Source: Sphingomonas horti (GTDB taxonomy: Bacteria > Pseudomonadota > Alphaproteobacteria > Sphingomonadales > Sphingomonadaceae). Taken from it: 64,000 bases of DNA. The DNA lies in assembly GCF_009753715.1 (NCBI RefSeq), contig NZ_WQMS01000006.1, positions 372,001 to 436,000 on the forward strand, read 5' to 3'. The notes under the pieces are model-generated. The model was given only the letters and a program-made list of their open reading frames with translations, did not search any database and had not been told where the DNA came from. Of the stretch, positions 45,838 through 55,172 are shown piece by piece; the first letter of the stretch is position 1, and each line of letters opens with the position of its first letter. A program made the translations under genes and the position numbers.

Positions 45838-48540
45838 ATGAATGCGCTCAGCCCACGCCTGTTCAGGCGCACCCGGCACGGCGAAGGCGATGATGGCCGA
45901 GCCCTGCTGTGGCGGCTGATCTGGATCTACCAGGGCGGCTGCGCGGCCGCCGTCGTCATCTCGATGAGCCTGGTGTTCCTGGGGCTGGAAGTCACCGGCT
46001 ACCAATGGGCGATCCTGCTCTCGATGCTGCCGATCGCGGTCGCGCTCTACAACCTGCCGGACGTGTGGCTGCTGCGCCGGCATGCCGGCCCGATCGTCGA
46101 CGCGATGCGCGCGCAGCAGGCGGGCGCCGCGACCGAGCCGCTGCTGGCGAACGGTCTGGTCCGCGCGTTGAACCTGCCCTATTTCTCGTTCCTACGAGTG
46201 ACCTTCCTGCACGGACCTCTGGTCACCGTGCTCGTGTTCGTCGTGACGGGATCGGCCAATTGGCTGGTCGGCGCAGGTTTCGCCGACTGGCAGATACTCG
46301 CGTTCGGCGCGACCACCCTGTTCTTCGCCTCGCCGACCCATGCGATCTTCGAATATTTCGCGGTCAGCCGGGCGATGGAGCCGGTGATCGTTCGGTTCGG
46401 CGGCGCGCTCGGCGGCACGCTGCCGCCGGAATATCGGCAGGGGCTGATCTCGGTCCGGCTGAAGAGCAAATTGCTCTACCTCGCCATTTTCGTCACCACC
46501 TTGCCGCTGATCTTCTTCGCCGCCTCGATGGTGTTCAAGGTCCAGCGCATGTTCGCCCAGGTGGGCGTCGCGACCACTGCCGAGATGATGGGGCCCTTCT
46601 ATGCATGGATCGTCGGCGTCGTGCTCGCCTGCGGCCTCGGCTCGGTGATGATGGCGCTGCTGACGGCCCGCGACGTGTCGCGTTCGGCGATGCGGCTGAT
46701 CGACGACATGCGGCTGGTCGAAAGCGGCCGGCTGAACGAGGTCCGGCTCGAGGTCTTCTCGACCGACGAATATGCCGACATCTTCCACGGCTTCCAGCAC
46801 ATGCTCGACTCGCTGCGCGAGGAGCAGCAGATACTGGAGATCAGCCACGACCTTGCCGGCGAGCTCCAGCTCGACGTGCTGATCGCCCGGATCATGACGG
46901 CGACGACCGAGCTGCTGAATGCCGAGCGCTCGACCCTGTTCCTGCACGATCCGAAAACGGGCGAGCTCTATTCCGTGTTCGCTGAAGGCGATGCGATCAC
47001 CGAAATCCGTCTGCCCGCCAATCGCGGCATTGCCGGCGCGGTCTTCACCACCGGCAAGGCGGAGAACATCACCGATCCTTATAGCGACGACCGCTTCGAC
47101 CAGAGCGTCGATCTCCAGACCGGCTTTCGCACGCGCAGCATCCTCTGCCAGCCGATCGTCAACAAGCATGGCGGGCGTATCGGCGTCACCCAGGTGCTGA
47201 ACAAGAAGGGGGCGGGCGCCTTTTCCGAAAAGGACGAGGCCCGCCTGCGCGCCTTCTCCGCCCAGATCGCCGTCAGCCTGGAGAACGCCAAGCTGTTCGA
47301 CGACGTGCTGAGCATGAAGAACTACAATGAGAGCATTCTCGAAAGCACCTCGAACGGCTTCGTGACGCTGGATGCCGAAGGCCGCATCGTCACTGCCAAC
47401 ACGGCCGCCCTGGAAATCCTCGGCGTGCGCGAAAGCCTCGCCGGCCGGTCCGCCGCGGACGTCTTCGCGGGCGAGAACCGGTGGGTGATCGAGATGCTGG
47501 AGCGATCCGCGATCGCAGGCGAGAGTCAGCTGGCAGTCGACGCGGAGATCGTGCGCGCGACCGACGTGCCCGCCTCCGTCAATCTCTCCGCCGCGCCGCT
47601 GATCGACGCCGGCGAGCAGCGGATCGGCTCGATGCTGGTGATCGAGGATATCACCGCCGAAAAGCGCGTCCGCTCGACCATGGCGCGCTACATGTCGAAG
47701 GAAGTCGCCGACCAGCTGCTCCAGGCCGGCGAGGACGTGCTGGGCGGGCGCGACCAGATGGTGTCGATCCTGTTCTCGGACGTGCGCGGCTTCACCACCA
47801 TCGCGGAGACGATCGGCGCCCGCGAGACGGTGACGATGCTCAACGAGTATTTCACCGAGATGGTCGATGTGATCCTGGAGAATGGCGGCATCCTCGACAA
47901 ATATATCGGCGACGCGATGATGGCCCTGTTCGGCGCGCCCTTCGTCGGCCCCAGCGACGCCGATAATGCGCTCGCCGCCGCCAACAACATGCTGCTGTGC
48001 CTGGGCGAGCTCAATGCGCGCCGGGCCAGGCGCGGCAAGCCGCCGCTCGACGTCGGGCTTGGCGTCAGCACCGGCGACGTGATCGTCGGCAATATCGGCT
48101 CGTCGAAACGGATGGAGTACACCGTCATCGGCGACAGCGTGAACCTGGCCTCGCGCCTCGAAGGCGCGAACAAATTCTACGGCACCCGCATCCTGCTGTC
48201 CGAATTCACGCGCGAGCGGCTGACGCGGCCGGTGCTGACGCGTGAGATCGACCTGATCCGAGTCAAGGGCAAGGACTTCCCGGTCGCGGTCCACGAATCG
48301 CTGGAGCATTGCCGGGAGCGGCTGAACGGCGCGCTCGACGATATGCTCGGCTATTACGGCCGCGGCCTGGACGCCTATCGCGGCCGCTGCTGGGCAGAGG
48401 CGAAGCGCGCGTTCGGCGAGGCGTGCAGGGCCGTTCCCGGCGACGGTCCCTCGGCCATCTATATAAGCCGCTGCGAGCAGTTCGCGAAAATGCCCCCGCC
48501 CGAAGATTGGGACGGCGTCTGGTCGCTGACCGCCAAATAA
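45838..48540 (+). CDS. Class III adenylate cyclase with membrane, HAMP, GAF and PAS regions
   Basis: A 900-residue cyclase. About six transmembrane segments (residues 25-275), a HAMP-like helix, a GAF domain (about 340-485: DLAGELQLDVLIARIMTATTELLNAERSTLFL), a PAS domain (about 495-615), and a catalytic domain (about 620-800). Metal Asp are D648 (FSDVRGF) and D692 (YIGDAMM); K688 and T762 (EYTVIGDSVN) fit an adenine-specific pocket, with N769 and R773 for catalysis. It makes cAMP in response to an unknown signal. It overlaps glk (TAATG). Confidence 0.95.
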   Translation: MNALSPRLFRRTRHGEGDDGRALLWRLIWIYQGGCAAAVVISMSLVFLGLEVTGYQWAILLSMLPIAVALYNLPDVWLLRRHAGPIVDAMRAQQAGAATEPLLANGLVRALNLPYFSFLRVTFLHGPLVTVLVFVVTGSANWLVGAGFADWQILAFGATTLFFASPTHAIFEYFAVSRAMEPVIVRFGGALGGTLPPEYRQGLISVRLKSKLLYLAIFVTTLPLIFFAASMVFKVQRMFAQVGVATTAEMMGPFYAWIVGVVLACGLGSVMMALLTARDVSRSAMRLIDDMRLVESGRLNEVRLEVFSTDEYADIFHGFQHMLDSLREEQQILEISHDLAGELQLDVLIARIMTATTELLNAERSTLFLHDPKTGELYSVFAEGDAITEIRLPANRGIAGAVFTTGKAENITDPYSDDRFDQSVDLQTGFRTRSILCQPIVNKHGGRIGVTQVLNKKGAGAFSEKDEARLRAFSAQIAVSLENAKLFDDVLSMKNYNESILESTSNGFVTLDAEGRIVTANTAALEILGVRESLAGRSAADVFAGENRWVIEMLERSAIAGESQLAVDAEIVRATDVPASVNLSAAPLIDAGEQRIGSMLVIEDITAEKRVRSTMARYMSKEVADQLLQAGEDVLGGRDQMVSILFSDVRGFTTIAETIGARETVTMLNEYFTEMVDVILENGGILDKYIGDAMMALFGAPFVGPSDADNALAAANNMLLCLGELNARRARRGKPPLDVGLGVSTGDVIVGNIGSSKRMEYTVIGDSVNLASRLEGANKFYGTRILLSEFTRERLTRPVLTREIDLIRVKGKDFPVAVHESLEHCRERLNGALDDMLGYYGRGLDAYRGRCWAEAKRAFGEACRAVPGDGPSAIYISRCEQFAKMPPPEDWDGVWSLTAK

Positions 48541-49481
48541 TGGAGATCGTCGCGGTCGATATCGGCGGCACGCACGTCCGCTTCGCCCTTGCCGGGCTGG
48601 GCGGGGGCGGCGTGTCGCTCGGGGCGGAAACGGTGCTCAGGACCGGCGATTATGCCGGCCTCGCCAAAGCATGGCAGGCGTTCGGGAAGCAGCTTGGCCG
48701 CCCGCTTCCGGACGCCGCGGGCATTGCGATCGCCGCGCCCGTGGACGGCGCGGAGATCAAGCTCACCAATAACAGCTGGCTGCTTCGTCCGGCCGCTCTG
48801 GCTGCCGAGCTTGGCATCGGGCGCGTCGCTCTGGTCAACGACTTCGCTGCCGTGGCGCATGCCGTCGCGGTCTGCGCGGACGCGCAACTCCGCCACGTCT
48901 GCGGGCCCGACCGTCCCTTGCCGCGATCGGGCGTGGTCAGCATCGTCGGCCCGGGCACCGGGCTCGGCGTCGCGCTGCTCGCGCACGGCCGGGTGATTGC
49001 GGCTGAAGGCGGCCATATCGGCTTCGCGCCCGCCGACGCGATGGAAGACGAGTTGCTCGCCAGGCTGCGGGCGCGGCATGGACGCGTTTCCGTCGAGCGG
49101 GTCGTGAGCGGCGCGGGTCTTGGCGAGATACACGCCGTGCTGACCGGCGCCGAGCCGCCCGGGGACGACCGTGCTTTGTGGCAGCGGGCACTGTCCGGCG
49201 AGGACGCACAGGCCAGCGAATCGCTCGATCGATTCTGCGCGATCCTCGGCGCGGTCGCCGGTGATATCGCGCTGGCGCAGGGCGCCGACGCCGTGGTGAT
49301 CGGCGGCGGGCTGGGCCTGCGGCTCGCCGATCACGTGGCCGACTCCGCCTTCGGTCGGCGCTTCCGTGCCAAGGGCCGGCTCGAAACGAGAATGGCGGGG
49401 CTGACGGTCCGGCTCATCACCCATCCGCAACCCGGTCTGCTCGGTGCGGCGGCTGCTTTCGCCGCCGCCGATCGCGCATAA
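48540..49481 (+). CDS. glk: Glucokinase
   Basis: A 313-residue ROK-independent glucokinase of the Glk family. ATP-binding DIGGTHVRFALA at the start, then FAAVAHAVA, GPGTGLGVALLA, the GGHIGFAP block and VIGGGLGLRL follow. It phosphorylates glucose to glucose-6-phosphate for the Entner-Doudoroff pathway. ATG at 48540 overlaps the cyclase stop. A bidirectional terminator follows. Confidence 0.93.
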   Translation: MEIVAVDIGGTHVRFALAGLGGGGVSLGAETVLRTGDYAGLAKAWQAFGKQLGRPLPDAAGIAIAAPVDGAEIKLTNNSWLLRPAALAAELGIGRVALVNDFAAVAHAVAVCADAQLRHVCGPDRPLPRSGVVSIVGPGTGLGVALLAHGRVIAAEGGHIGFAPADAMEDELLARLRARHGRVSVERVVSGAGLGEIHAVLTGAEPPGDDRALWQRALSGEDAQASESLDRFCAILGAVAGDIALAQGADAVVIGGGLGLRLADHVADSAFGRRFRAKGRLETRMAGLTVRLITHPQPGLLGAAAAFAAADRA

Positions 49482-49485
49482 AAAG

Positions 49486-49519
49486 AGGCCCCGCTCCAGG
49501 GGTTGGAAAGCGGGGCCCT
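49486..49519 (-). terminator. Terminator downstream of glk and its convergent neighbour
   Basis: AGGCCCCGCT (49486-49495) pairs with AGCGGGGCCCT (49509-49519). On the minus strand the stem is followed by CTCTTTTT, a good U-run, so it ends the leftward gene; on the plus strand it can stop glk. The interval 49520-49637 is a lower-GC stretch with no gene recognised. Confidence 0.75.
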
Positions 49520-49637
49520 ATTCAGGGAGTCATGTCGCAGCGGGGGGTGAGATCGCTGCTCCAGGAACAGCTTATCAACTCAAGCTGTCACCAAACTGTG
49601 TCCGCCAATGGTTAATATTGTCTCAACGTGTCGCCGG

Positions 49638-49904
49638 TCATACGACGGGCGAGATGCGCTTGCGCTTCGGCGCCTTCGGGTCGGGCCGCTCCTCTTGCGC
49701 GGCGAATTGGATATGGGCGAGCTGGTGACGGATCATCACTTCGCCTTCGCGTACCGTCGGCACCGGGTGCTCCGAAAGCGTGCGTTCGCCCATCTTGAAG
49801 ACGACCTTGTACGGGTGTTGCTCGCCCGGCGTGATGACGACGCGGCCGGACGCGGTGTCCGCGCGCTTGGACAATGGAAGCGCGGGCTTGATCGATTCGC
49901 TCAT
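49638..49904 (-). CDS. Hypothetical protein, 88 residues
   Basis: A soluble 88-residue protein (MSESIKPALPLSKRADTASG..., VVITPGEQHPYKVVFKMGERTLSEHPVPTVREGEVMIRHQLAHIQ). No recognised domain; it is basic at the C terminus (DPKAPKRKR). AGGGAGGG lies 5 bases before the ATG at 49904. It is leftward, just beyond a terminator. Confidence 0.7.
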   Translation of the reverse strand: MSESIKPALPLSKRADTASGRVVITPGEQHPYKVVFKMGERTLSEHPVPTVREGEVMIRHQLAHIQFAAQEERPDPKAPKRKRISPVV

Positions 49905-49962
49905 GCTTCCCTCCCTCTGGCTGCCATTTGTCAAAACTCCCGGGGCGGGCGCCGCGTTCCGC

Positions 49963-50265
49963 TCAGCTGTTCTCCTGCACCCAGGCGGCATAGGGTGCGT
50001 ACGCCTCTTCGATCCGCCATGCGACCGCGGCCGGCACGTCATAGCTGTGCAGCGCTGCGATCCGCGCGATCAACGCATCGGGCTGCGCCGTCTTGAACAG
50101 CGCGGGCACTTCCTCGGCCCGCTCGACCGCGCCTTGCCAGCAATAGATAGACCGGCAGCGCGCGAGGAGGTTCGCGCAGGCGGCGAGCTGTTCGGTCACC
50201 ACCGTTTCGGCGATCCGCTCGGCTTCGGCGGCATCGGCGAACACGGCATAAACCGTCGCGATCAT
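49963..50265 (-). CDS. cutA: Divalent cation tolerance protein CutA
   Basis: A 100-residue CutA1. The opening IATVYAVFADAAEAERIAETVVTEQLAACANLL, then SIYCWQGAVERAEEVPALFKTA and HSYDVPAAVAWRIEEAYAPYAAWV are conserved. It is a trimeric metal-binding protein linked to copper tolerance. Its ATG at 50265 overlaps the ctaA stop (ATGA). Confidence 0.94.
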   Translation of the reverse strand: MIATVYAVFADAAEAERIAETVVTEQLAACANLLARCRSIYCWQGAVERAEEVPALFKTAQPDALIARIAALHSYDVPAAVAWRIEEAYAPYAAWVQENS

Positions 50266-51269
50266 CGCCGCCGCCCGGGCGCGTGCGCGCACCAGATCGC
50301 GCTCCCGACCACGAGCGCGGCGACCGCCTGGTGGAGAACGGCGAGCGTCAGGTCGACGCCGGTCATGATCGTCGCGATGCCCAGAATGATCTGCGTGCCG
50401 AAGGCGGTATGGAGCGCGATGCTCGCGCGCCGGTCGATTTTGCGCGCCATCCGCGCCAGCACGACCAGCGCCGCGACCGCCACCCAGGCCCACCAGCGAT
50501 GCTCCCACTGCACCAGGAACGGGTCGTTCGCCATGTTCCACGGCCAGTCGGGCGAGACTTCGGGGAAAAAGCGGCCGTTCATCAGTGGCCAGTCGCTGGC
50601 GGCAAGGCCCGCGCGCAGCCCGGCGGTCCAGGCGCCGAGGAGGATCTGGATCGCCAATACGACCAGCATCCCGGCCGCGAGAGGGCCAAGCCGGGCAGGC
50701 CGCGACCGCGGGTCGCGAGCCAGGGTGCGCAGGTCCAGCGCCGTCCAGATCAGGCCGGCGAAGATGAACAGCGCCGTCATCAGGTGCACGGCAAGCCGGT
50801 AGTGGCTGACCTCGGTCCGCCCGGCGAGGCCCGATTCCACCATCCACCAGCCGATCGCACCTTGCAGTCCTCCCAGCGCAAGCAGCGCGACCAGCCGCCA
50901 GCCATAGCCTTCAGGGATTTGCCGCTTCACCGCGAACCAGATCAGCGGCAGCGCGAAGGCGACGCCGATTAGCCGCCCGAGCAGCCGGTGGACGAACTCC
51001 CAGAAAAAGATGAACTGGAAATCGCCCAGCGTCATTCCCTGGTTCAGCGCCCTATATTGTTCCGTGTCCTTGTAGAGGGCGAAGGCCCGCTCCCAGTCGG
51101 TATGGGTGAGCGGCGGCAGCGTGCCGGCCACGGGCTTCCATTCGGTGATCGAAAGGCCCGACTCGGTCAGGCGGGTGATCCCGCCCACGACCACCATCAG
51201 GAACACAAGCGCGGCTACGCTCAGCAGCCACCAGGAAAGCGCGAGAGGGCGGGGGGAACGTGCAGTCAC
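50262..51269 (-). CDS. ctaA: Heme A synthase CtaA
   Basis: An eight-helix membrane protein, about 335 residues from the GTG at 51269 (VTARSPRPLALSWW). Conserved histidines lie in FFWEFVHRLLGR, HYRLAVHLM, FLVQWEHRWWAW and VDLTLAVLHQAVAAL. It converts heme O to heme A for cytochrome oxidase. An upstream in-frame ATG at 51353 would extend it by 28 residues; the GTG is preferred because homologues begin near the first helix and the 51353 frame runs into the divergent promoter. It is followed by cutA. Confidence 0.9.
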   Translation of the reverse strand: MTARSPRPLALSWWLLSVAALVFLMVVVGGITRLTESGLSITEWKPVAGTLPPLTHTDWERAFALYKDTEQYRALNQGMTLGDFQFIFFWEFVHRLLGRLIGVAFALPLIWFAVKRQIPEGYGWRLVALLALGGLQGAIGWWMVESGLAGRTEVSHYRLAVHLMTALFIFAGLIWTALDLRTLARDPRSRPARLGPLAAGMLVVLAIQILLGAWTAGLRAGLAASDWPLMNGRFFPEVSPDWPWNMANDPFLVQWEHRWWAWVAVAALVVLARMARKIDRRASIALHTAFGTQIILGIATIMTGVDLTLAVLHQAVAALVVGSAIWCAHAPGRRR

Positions 51270-51319
51270 CCGGTGGCTTTGCGACGGGTGCGGGAGCGAA
51301 ACAAGCCCTTCGTCGTCCG

Positions 51320-51334
51320 ATGATATATTGTAAC
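51320..51334. promoter_or_regulatory. Possible Fur/Zur-type site in the ctaA-merC divergent region
   Basis: ATGATATATTGTAAC (GTTACAATATATCAT on the other strand) is an AT-rich island in GC-rich DNA between divergent genes. It resembles Zur-type sites loosely (GTTAyAATAT core) but is poorly symmetrical. A Fur/Zur-like gene lies about 1.1 kb away. Confidence 0.3.
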
Positions 51335-51379
51335 CGTCACCGCTTCGTGCCATATAGCGGCGGACGAGAGGAGTCGCAT

Positions 51380-51748
51380 TTGCTCGAACGCTTGCCAGGA
51401 ACGGGAACGTTCGACCGGCTGGCCATTGGCCTGTCGGGGCTTTGCCTCGTCCATTGCGTGGCCAGCGTGTTCCTGCTGTCGCTGCTGGCATCGGCCGGCG
51501 GGATGCTGGTGCATCCGGCCGTGCACGAAGTCGGGCTGGCGCTCGCGATCGCGGTCGGCACGTTCGCGCTGGTGCGTGGCGCCGTCGAGCACGGCTATTC
51601 GCTGCCCGCGGCGGTCGGCGGCCTGGGGCTCGGCGTGATGGCCGGCGCGCTGTCTATGCAGCACGGTCCGGCGGAAACCGTCTACACGATGCTGGGCGTC
51701 GGCATCCTCGCGCTCGGCCACGACCTCAACCGGCGCGCCGCCAACTAG
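51380..51748 (+). CDS. MerC-domain membrane protein
   Basis: A 122-residue MerC-like protein. LSGLCLVHCVASVFLLSLL carries the CLVHC cysteine pair and four transmembrane segments follow. MerC family proteins move Hg or other thiophilic metals. The start is TTG at 51380 with GAGGAG 6 bases upstream. Divergent from ctaA. Confidence 0.85.
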   Translation: MLERLPGTGTFDRLAIGLSGLCLVHCVASVFLLSLLASAGGMLVHPAVHEVGLALAIAVGTFALVRGAVEHGYSLPAAVGGLGLGVMAGALSMQHGPAETVYTMLGVGILALGHDLNRRAAN

Positions 51749-51769
51749 CCGGCGCGCCGGAAGGACGGT

Positions 51770-52315
51770 TCAGGCAAACGCGACCTTGCCGCGGCGGCGC
51801 GAGGCGCGCAGCGCGGCGCCCGTCGCGGCGAAGCCCGCGATCAGCATCAGCCAGCTGGCCGGCTCCGGCACCGCCGCGAGCTCGCGCACGCCGATGCGCG
51901 AGGCGTGCCAGATCTTGCCGCTCCCCGAATAGAGGAAGGTCTGGATGAACGGCGTGCCGCCCGGATTGCGGAGCACGAAGCCGAAGCCCGGCACGACCGG
52001 CGAGATGGTGAAACTGACCAGGCCGGAGATGTTGTCGCTCACCATCAGGAAGTCATTGCCCTTGTTGAAGGTGAACTTCGCGACGCCGGTATAGGGCAGG
52101 TTGAAGTTGCGGATCGCCAGCCCCGCCGAGGTGATCGGCGTGATGAACGCGGCATTGTCGTAGGTGAAGCTGAACACGCCGGAGGCGGTCGGAACCGGCG
52201 CCCCGGCCTCGAAGCCGGTCGCGCTGACCACGAAATGCTTGGTGACGACGGCGGCATCGGCCTGATTAGCCGTGATGCCGAGAGCAGATGCGACCAGAAG
52301 AGCAGCGAGTTTCAT
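51770..52315 (-). CDS. PEP-CTERM sorting domain protein
   Basis: A 181-residue secreted protein. A signal peptide (MKLAALLVASALGITANQADAA), a central beta-rich region and a C-terminal sorting signal VPEPASWLMLIAGFAATGAALRASRRR. The motif fits PEP-CTERM (PEP, hydrophobic helix, basic tail) and directs processing by an EpsH-type exosortase. GGGGTG precedes the ATG. The gap to the merC-like gene is 21 bases, convergent. Confidence 0.93.
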   Translation of the reverse strand: MKLAALLVASALGITANQADAAVVTKHFVVSATGFEAGAPVPTASGVFSFTYDNAAFITPITSAGLAIRNFNLPYTGVAKFTFNKGNDFLMVSDNISGLVSFTISPVVPGFGFVLRNPGGTPFIQTFLYSGSGKIWHASRIGVRELAAVPEPASWLMLIAGFAATGAALRASRRRGKVAFA

Positions 52316-52485
52316 GTAACACCCCATTGTTCAGTGGACGGATGGGCCCTCTTCTGAAGGCGGGGGCGCCGTTAACCATCGCCCATGGCCACAGAACCCC
52401 GGCGCGACCAGCCTGCGGCAATCCGCGACAAAGGCGCCGGCCCGCTCGACTTGCCCTTGGGGGCGTGCGCGCCTAACTCTACGGC

Positions 52486-52950
52486 ATGGGCGTCCATCAT
52501 CACGCGCATCATGAGGGTCATGACCTGGTCGTCGCCGCCCGGCACGCGCTGGAGCGGGCCGGCCAGCAATGGACCGGCATGCGGCAAAGCGTGTTCGAGG
52601 CGCTGTCCGCGTTCGACAGGCCCGCCTCCGCTTATGACATCGCGGAGGAGGTCTCGAGGCGGCAGGGCCGGCGCGTGGCGGCCAACAGCGTCTATCGCAT
52701 CCTCGACCTGTTCGTCGGCGCCAACCTGGTGCGGCGCGTCGAGAGCGCGAACGCTTATGTCGCGAACGAGCATCCCGACTGTCTGCACGACTGCATTTTC
52801 CTGGTCTGCGACAGCTGCGGGCAGACCACGCACATCGACGACGATTCGGTCGCGTCGAACCTGCGTGGCGCGGCGGCCCGCACCGGCTTCGCCCCGGAGC
52901 GGCCGGTGATCGAAGTTCATGGCCGCTGCTCGGACTGCGCCGAAAGCTGA
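52486..52950 (+). CDS. Fur/Zur family transcriptional regulator
   Basis: A 154-residue Fur-family protein with a His-rich start (MGVHHHAHHEGHD). The winged helix has QQWTGMRQSVFEALSAFDRPASAYDIAEEVS and AANSVYRILDLFVGANLVRRV. The zinc structural cysteines are CDSC (about residues 108-111) and CSDC near the C terminus. The extra cysteines and His stretch favour zinc or a related metal as effector. The ATG at 52486 lacks a strong ribosome binding site. Confidence 0.88.
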   Translation: MGVHHHAHHEGHDLVVAARHALERAGQQWTGMRQSVFEALSAFDRPASAYDIAEEVSRRQGRRVAANSVYRILDLFVGANLVRRVESANAYVANEHPDCLHDCIFLVCDSCGQTTHIDDDSVASNLRGAAARTGFAPERPVIEVHGRCSDCAES

Positions 52951-52992
52951 CAAGCCTTTGAACCCGCGGCGACAGCGGGTAAGGAAAGCCGA

Positions 52993-54918
52993 ATGTCCGA
53001 CCTGCCCGAAACGCCGCTGCTCGACTCGGTTCGCCTTCCGTCAGACCTGCGAGAGCTGGAGCCGCAGCAATTGCGCCAGCTCGCCGACGAGCTGCGCGCG
53101 GAGACCATTTCGGCCGTCTCGGTGACCGGCGGCCATCTCGGCGCCGGCCTCGGCGTCGTCGAGCTGACGGTGGCGCTCCACTATGTCTTCGATACGCCGG
53201 ACGACCGGCTGATCTGGGACGTCGGCCACCAGGCCTATCCGCACAAGATCCTGACCGGCCGCCGCGACCGCATCCGCACGCTGCGCCAGGGCGGCGGCCT
53301 GTCCGGCTTCACCAAGCGCAGCGAGAGCGAATATGACCCGTTCGGCGCCGCGCATTCATCAACCTCGATCTCGGCGGCTTTAGGCTTCGCGATCGCCAAC
53401 AAGATCACCGGCCGGCCGGGCAAGGCGATCGCGGTGATCGGCGACGGCGCGATGTCCGCCGGCATGGCGTACGAGGCGATGAACAACGCCCGCGACGCCG
53501 GCAACCGGCTGGTCGTGATCCTGAACGACAACGACATGTCGATCGCGCCGCCGGTCGGGGGGCTCTCCGCCTATCTCGCGCGGCTGATCTCGTCCCACGA
53601 ATATATGGGCTTCCGCTCGCTCGCGAAGCGCGTCACGCGCAAGCTGTCGCGGCGGATGCACGACGCCGCCCAGCGCGCGGAGGAATATGCGCGCGGCATG
53701 GCGACCGGCGGCACGCTGTTCGAGGAATTGGGCTTCTACTATGTCGGTCCGATCGACGGCCACAATCTCGACCATCTGATCCCGGTGCTCGAGAACGTCC
53801 GCGATGCCGAAGACGGGCCGATCCTGGTCCATGTCGTGACCAAGAAGGGCAAGGGCTATGCCCCGGCCGAGGCGTCCGCCGATAAATATCACGGCGTCCA
53901 GAAGTTCGATGTCATCACCGGCGCGCAGGCGAAGGCGCCGGCCGGGCCGCCCAGCTACACCAACGTGTTCGCCAGTGCGCTGGTCACGGAGGGGAAGCGC
54001 GACCCGGCGGTCTGCGCGATCACTGCGGCAATGCCGTCGGGCACCGGCCTCGACAAATTCGCGACCGAGTTTCCGGAGCGCTTCTTCGACGTCGGCATTG
54101 CCGAGCAGCATGCGGTGACGTTCGCCGCCGGCCTCGCCGCGCAGGGGATGCGGCCCTTCTGCGCGATCTACTCGACCTTCCTTCAGCGCGCCTATGACCA
54201 GGTCGTGCACGACGTGGCGCTGCAGAACCTGCCGGTCCGCTTCGCGATCGACCGGGCGGGGCTGGTCGGCGCGGACGGGGCGACCCATGCCGGCAGCTTC
54301 GACGTCACCTATCTCGCGACCTTGCCCAACATGGTCGTGATGGCGGCCGCCGACGAGGCTGAGTTGGTCCACATGGTCCACACCTGCGCGGTGCACGATT
54401 CAGGCCCGATCGCGGTCCGCTATCCGCGCGGCAACGGCACCGGCGTCGCGCTGCCCGAAACCCCCGAGCGGCTGGAGATCGGCAAGGGTCGCATCGTCCG
54501 CCACGGCAAGACCGTCGCGATCCTGTCGCTGGGCACGCGGCTGGAGGAAGCGCTGAAGGCCGCCGACCGGCTGGAGGCGCAAGGGCTGTCGACGACCGTT
54601 GCCGACCTGCGCTTTGCCAAGCCGCTCGACGAGGAGCTGATCCGCAAGCTGCTGACCACGCACGAAGTCGCGGTCACGATCGAGGAAGCCGCGATCGGCG
54701 GCCTCGGCGCGCATGTGCTGACGATGGCCAGCGACGCCGGCCTGATCGACGCCGGCCTCAAGCTCCGCACGATGCGCCTGCCGGACATTTATCAGGACCA
54801 CGACAAGCCCGAACTCCAGTATAAGGAAGCCGGCCTCGACGCCGACGCGATCGTCGACACGGTGCTGAAGGCGCTGCGCCGCAACAGTGTCGGGGTGGTG
54901 GAGGGCGCGCGGGCGTGA
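52993..54918 (+). CDS. dxs: 1-deoxy-D-xylulose-5-phosphate synthase
   Basis: A 641-residue DXS. The TPP-binding block is [19 protein letters not shown]... ([15 protein letters not shown]...N), and the transketolase motif [50 protein letters not shown], and [15 protein letters not shown] are standard. It makes DXP for isoprenoids and cofactors. It starts ATG at 52993. The stop overlaps a low-GC gene. Confidence 0.97.
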   Translation: MSDLPETPLLDSVRLPSDLRELEPQQLRQLADELRAETISAVSVTGGHLGAGLGVVELTVALHYVFDTPDDRLIWDVGHQAYPHKILTGRRDRIRTLRQGGGLSGFTKRSESEYDPFGAAHSSTSISAALGFAIANKITGRPGKAIAVIGDGAMSAGMAYEAMNNARDAGNRLVVILNDNDMSIAPPVGGLSAYLARLISSHEYMGFRSLAKRVTRKLSRRMHDAAQRAEEYARGMATGGTLFEELGFYYVGPIDGHNLDHLIPVLENVRDAEDGPILVHVVTKKGKGYAPAEASADKYHGVQKFDVITGAQAKAPAGPPSYTNVFASALVTEGKRDPAVCAITAAMPSGTGLDKFATEFPERFFDVGIAEQHAVTFAAGLAAQGMRPFCAIYSTFLQRAYDQVVHDVALQNLPVRFAIDRAGLVGADGATHAGSFDVTYLATLPNMVVMAAADEAELVHMVHTCAVHDSGPIAVRYPRGNGTGVALPETPERLEIGKGRIVRHGKTVAILSLGTRLEEALKAADRLEAQGLSTTVADLRFAKPLDEELIRKLLTTHEVAVTIEEAAIGGLGAHVLTMASDAGLIDAGLKLRTMRLPDIYQDHDKPELQYKEAGLDADAIVDTVLKALRRNSVGVVEGARA

Positions 54919-55157
54919 GCAACCTGTCGAACAAGATCAACATTCTTGGCGGCAAGCTGCGTGAGCTCCACAGAAGTTTTCCGGCCGGCGAGAAAACCAC
55001 GGCAATACATCTCTTCGGGATAAAATACTCCGATGAGATGCTGGATCTTACACGCGCTGATCTGGACAAAGTTTCGGAAGCAGCTGGTCTCAAGCCGATC
55101 TATGGCTTAGAACTTAGAAAGATGATCAAGCTCGGAAAGTATGTGATGCCTAAATAG
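54915..55157 (+). CDS. Small low-GC protein fused to the end of dxs
   Basis: An 80-residue protein starting GTG at 54915 in ATGA-like overlap with dxs (GTGA). It reads [21 protein letters not shown]... and has clearly lower GC (near 50%) than neighbours. KINILGGKL and [20 protein letters not shown] hint at helix-turn-helix-like or coupled helices, but no family is certain. It is followed by a short gap and a convergent VWA gene. Confidence 0.65.
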   Translation: MSNLSNKINILGGKLRELHRSFPAGEKTTAIHLFGIKYSDEMLDLTRADLDKVSEAAGLKPIYGLELRKMIKLGKYVMPK

Positions 55158-55172
55158 GGCTGTCGAAGAATA

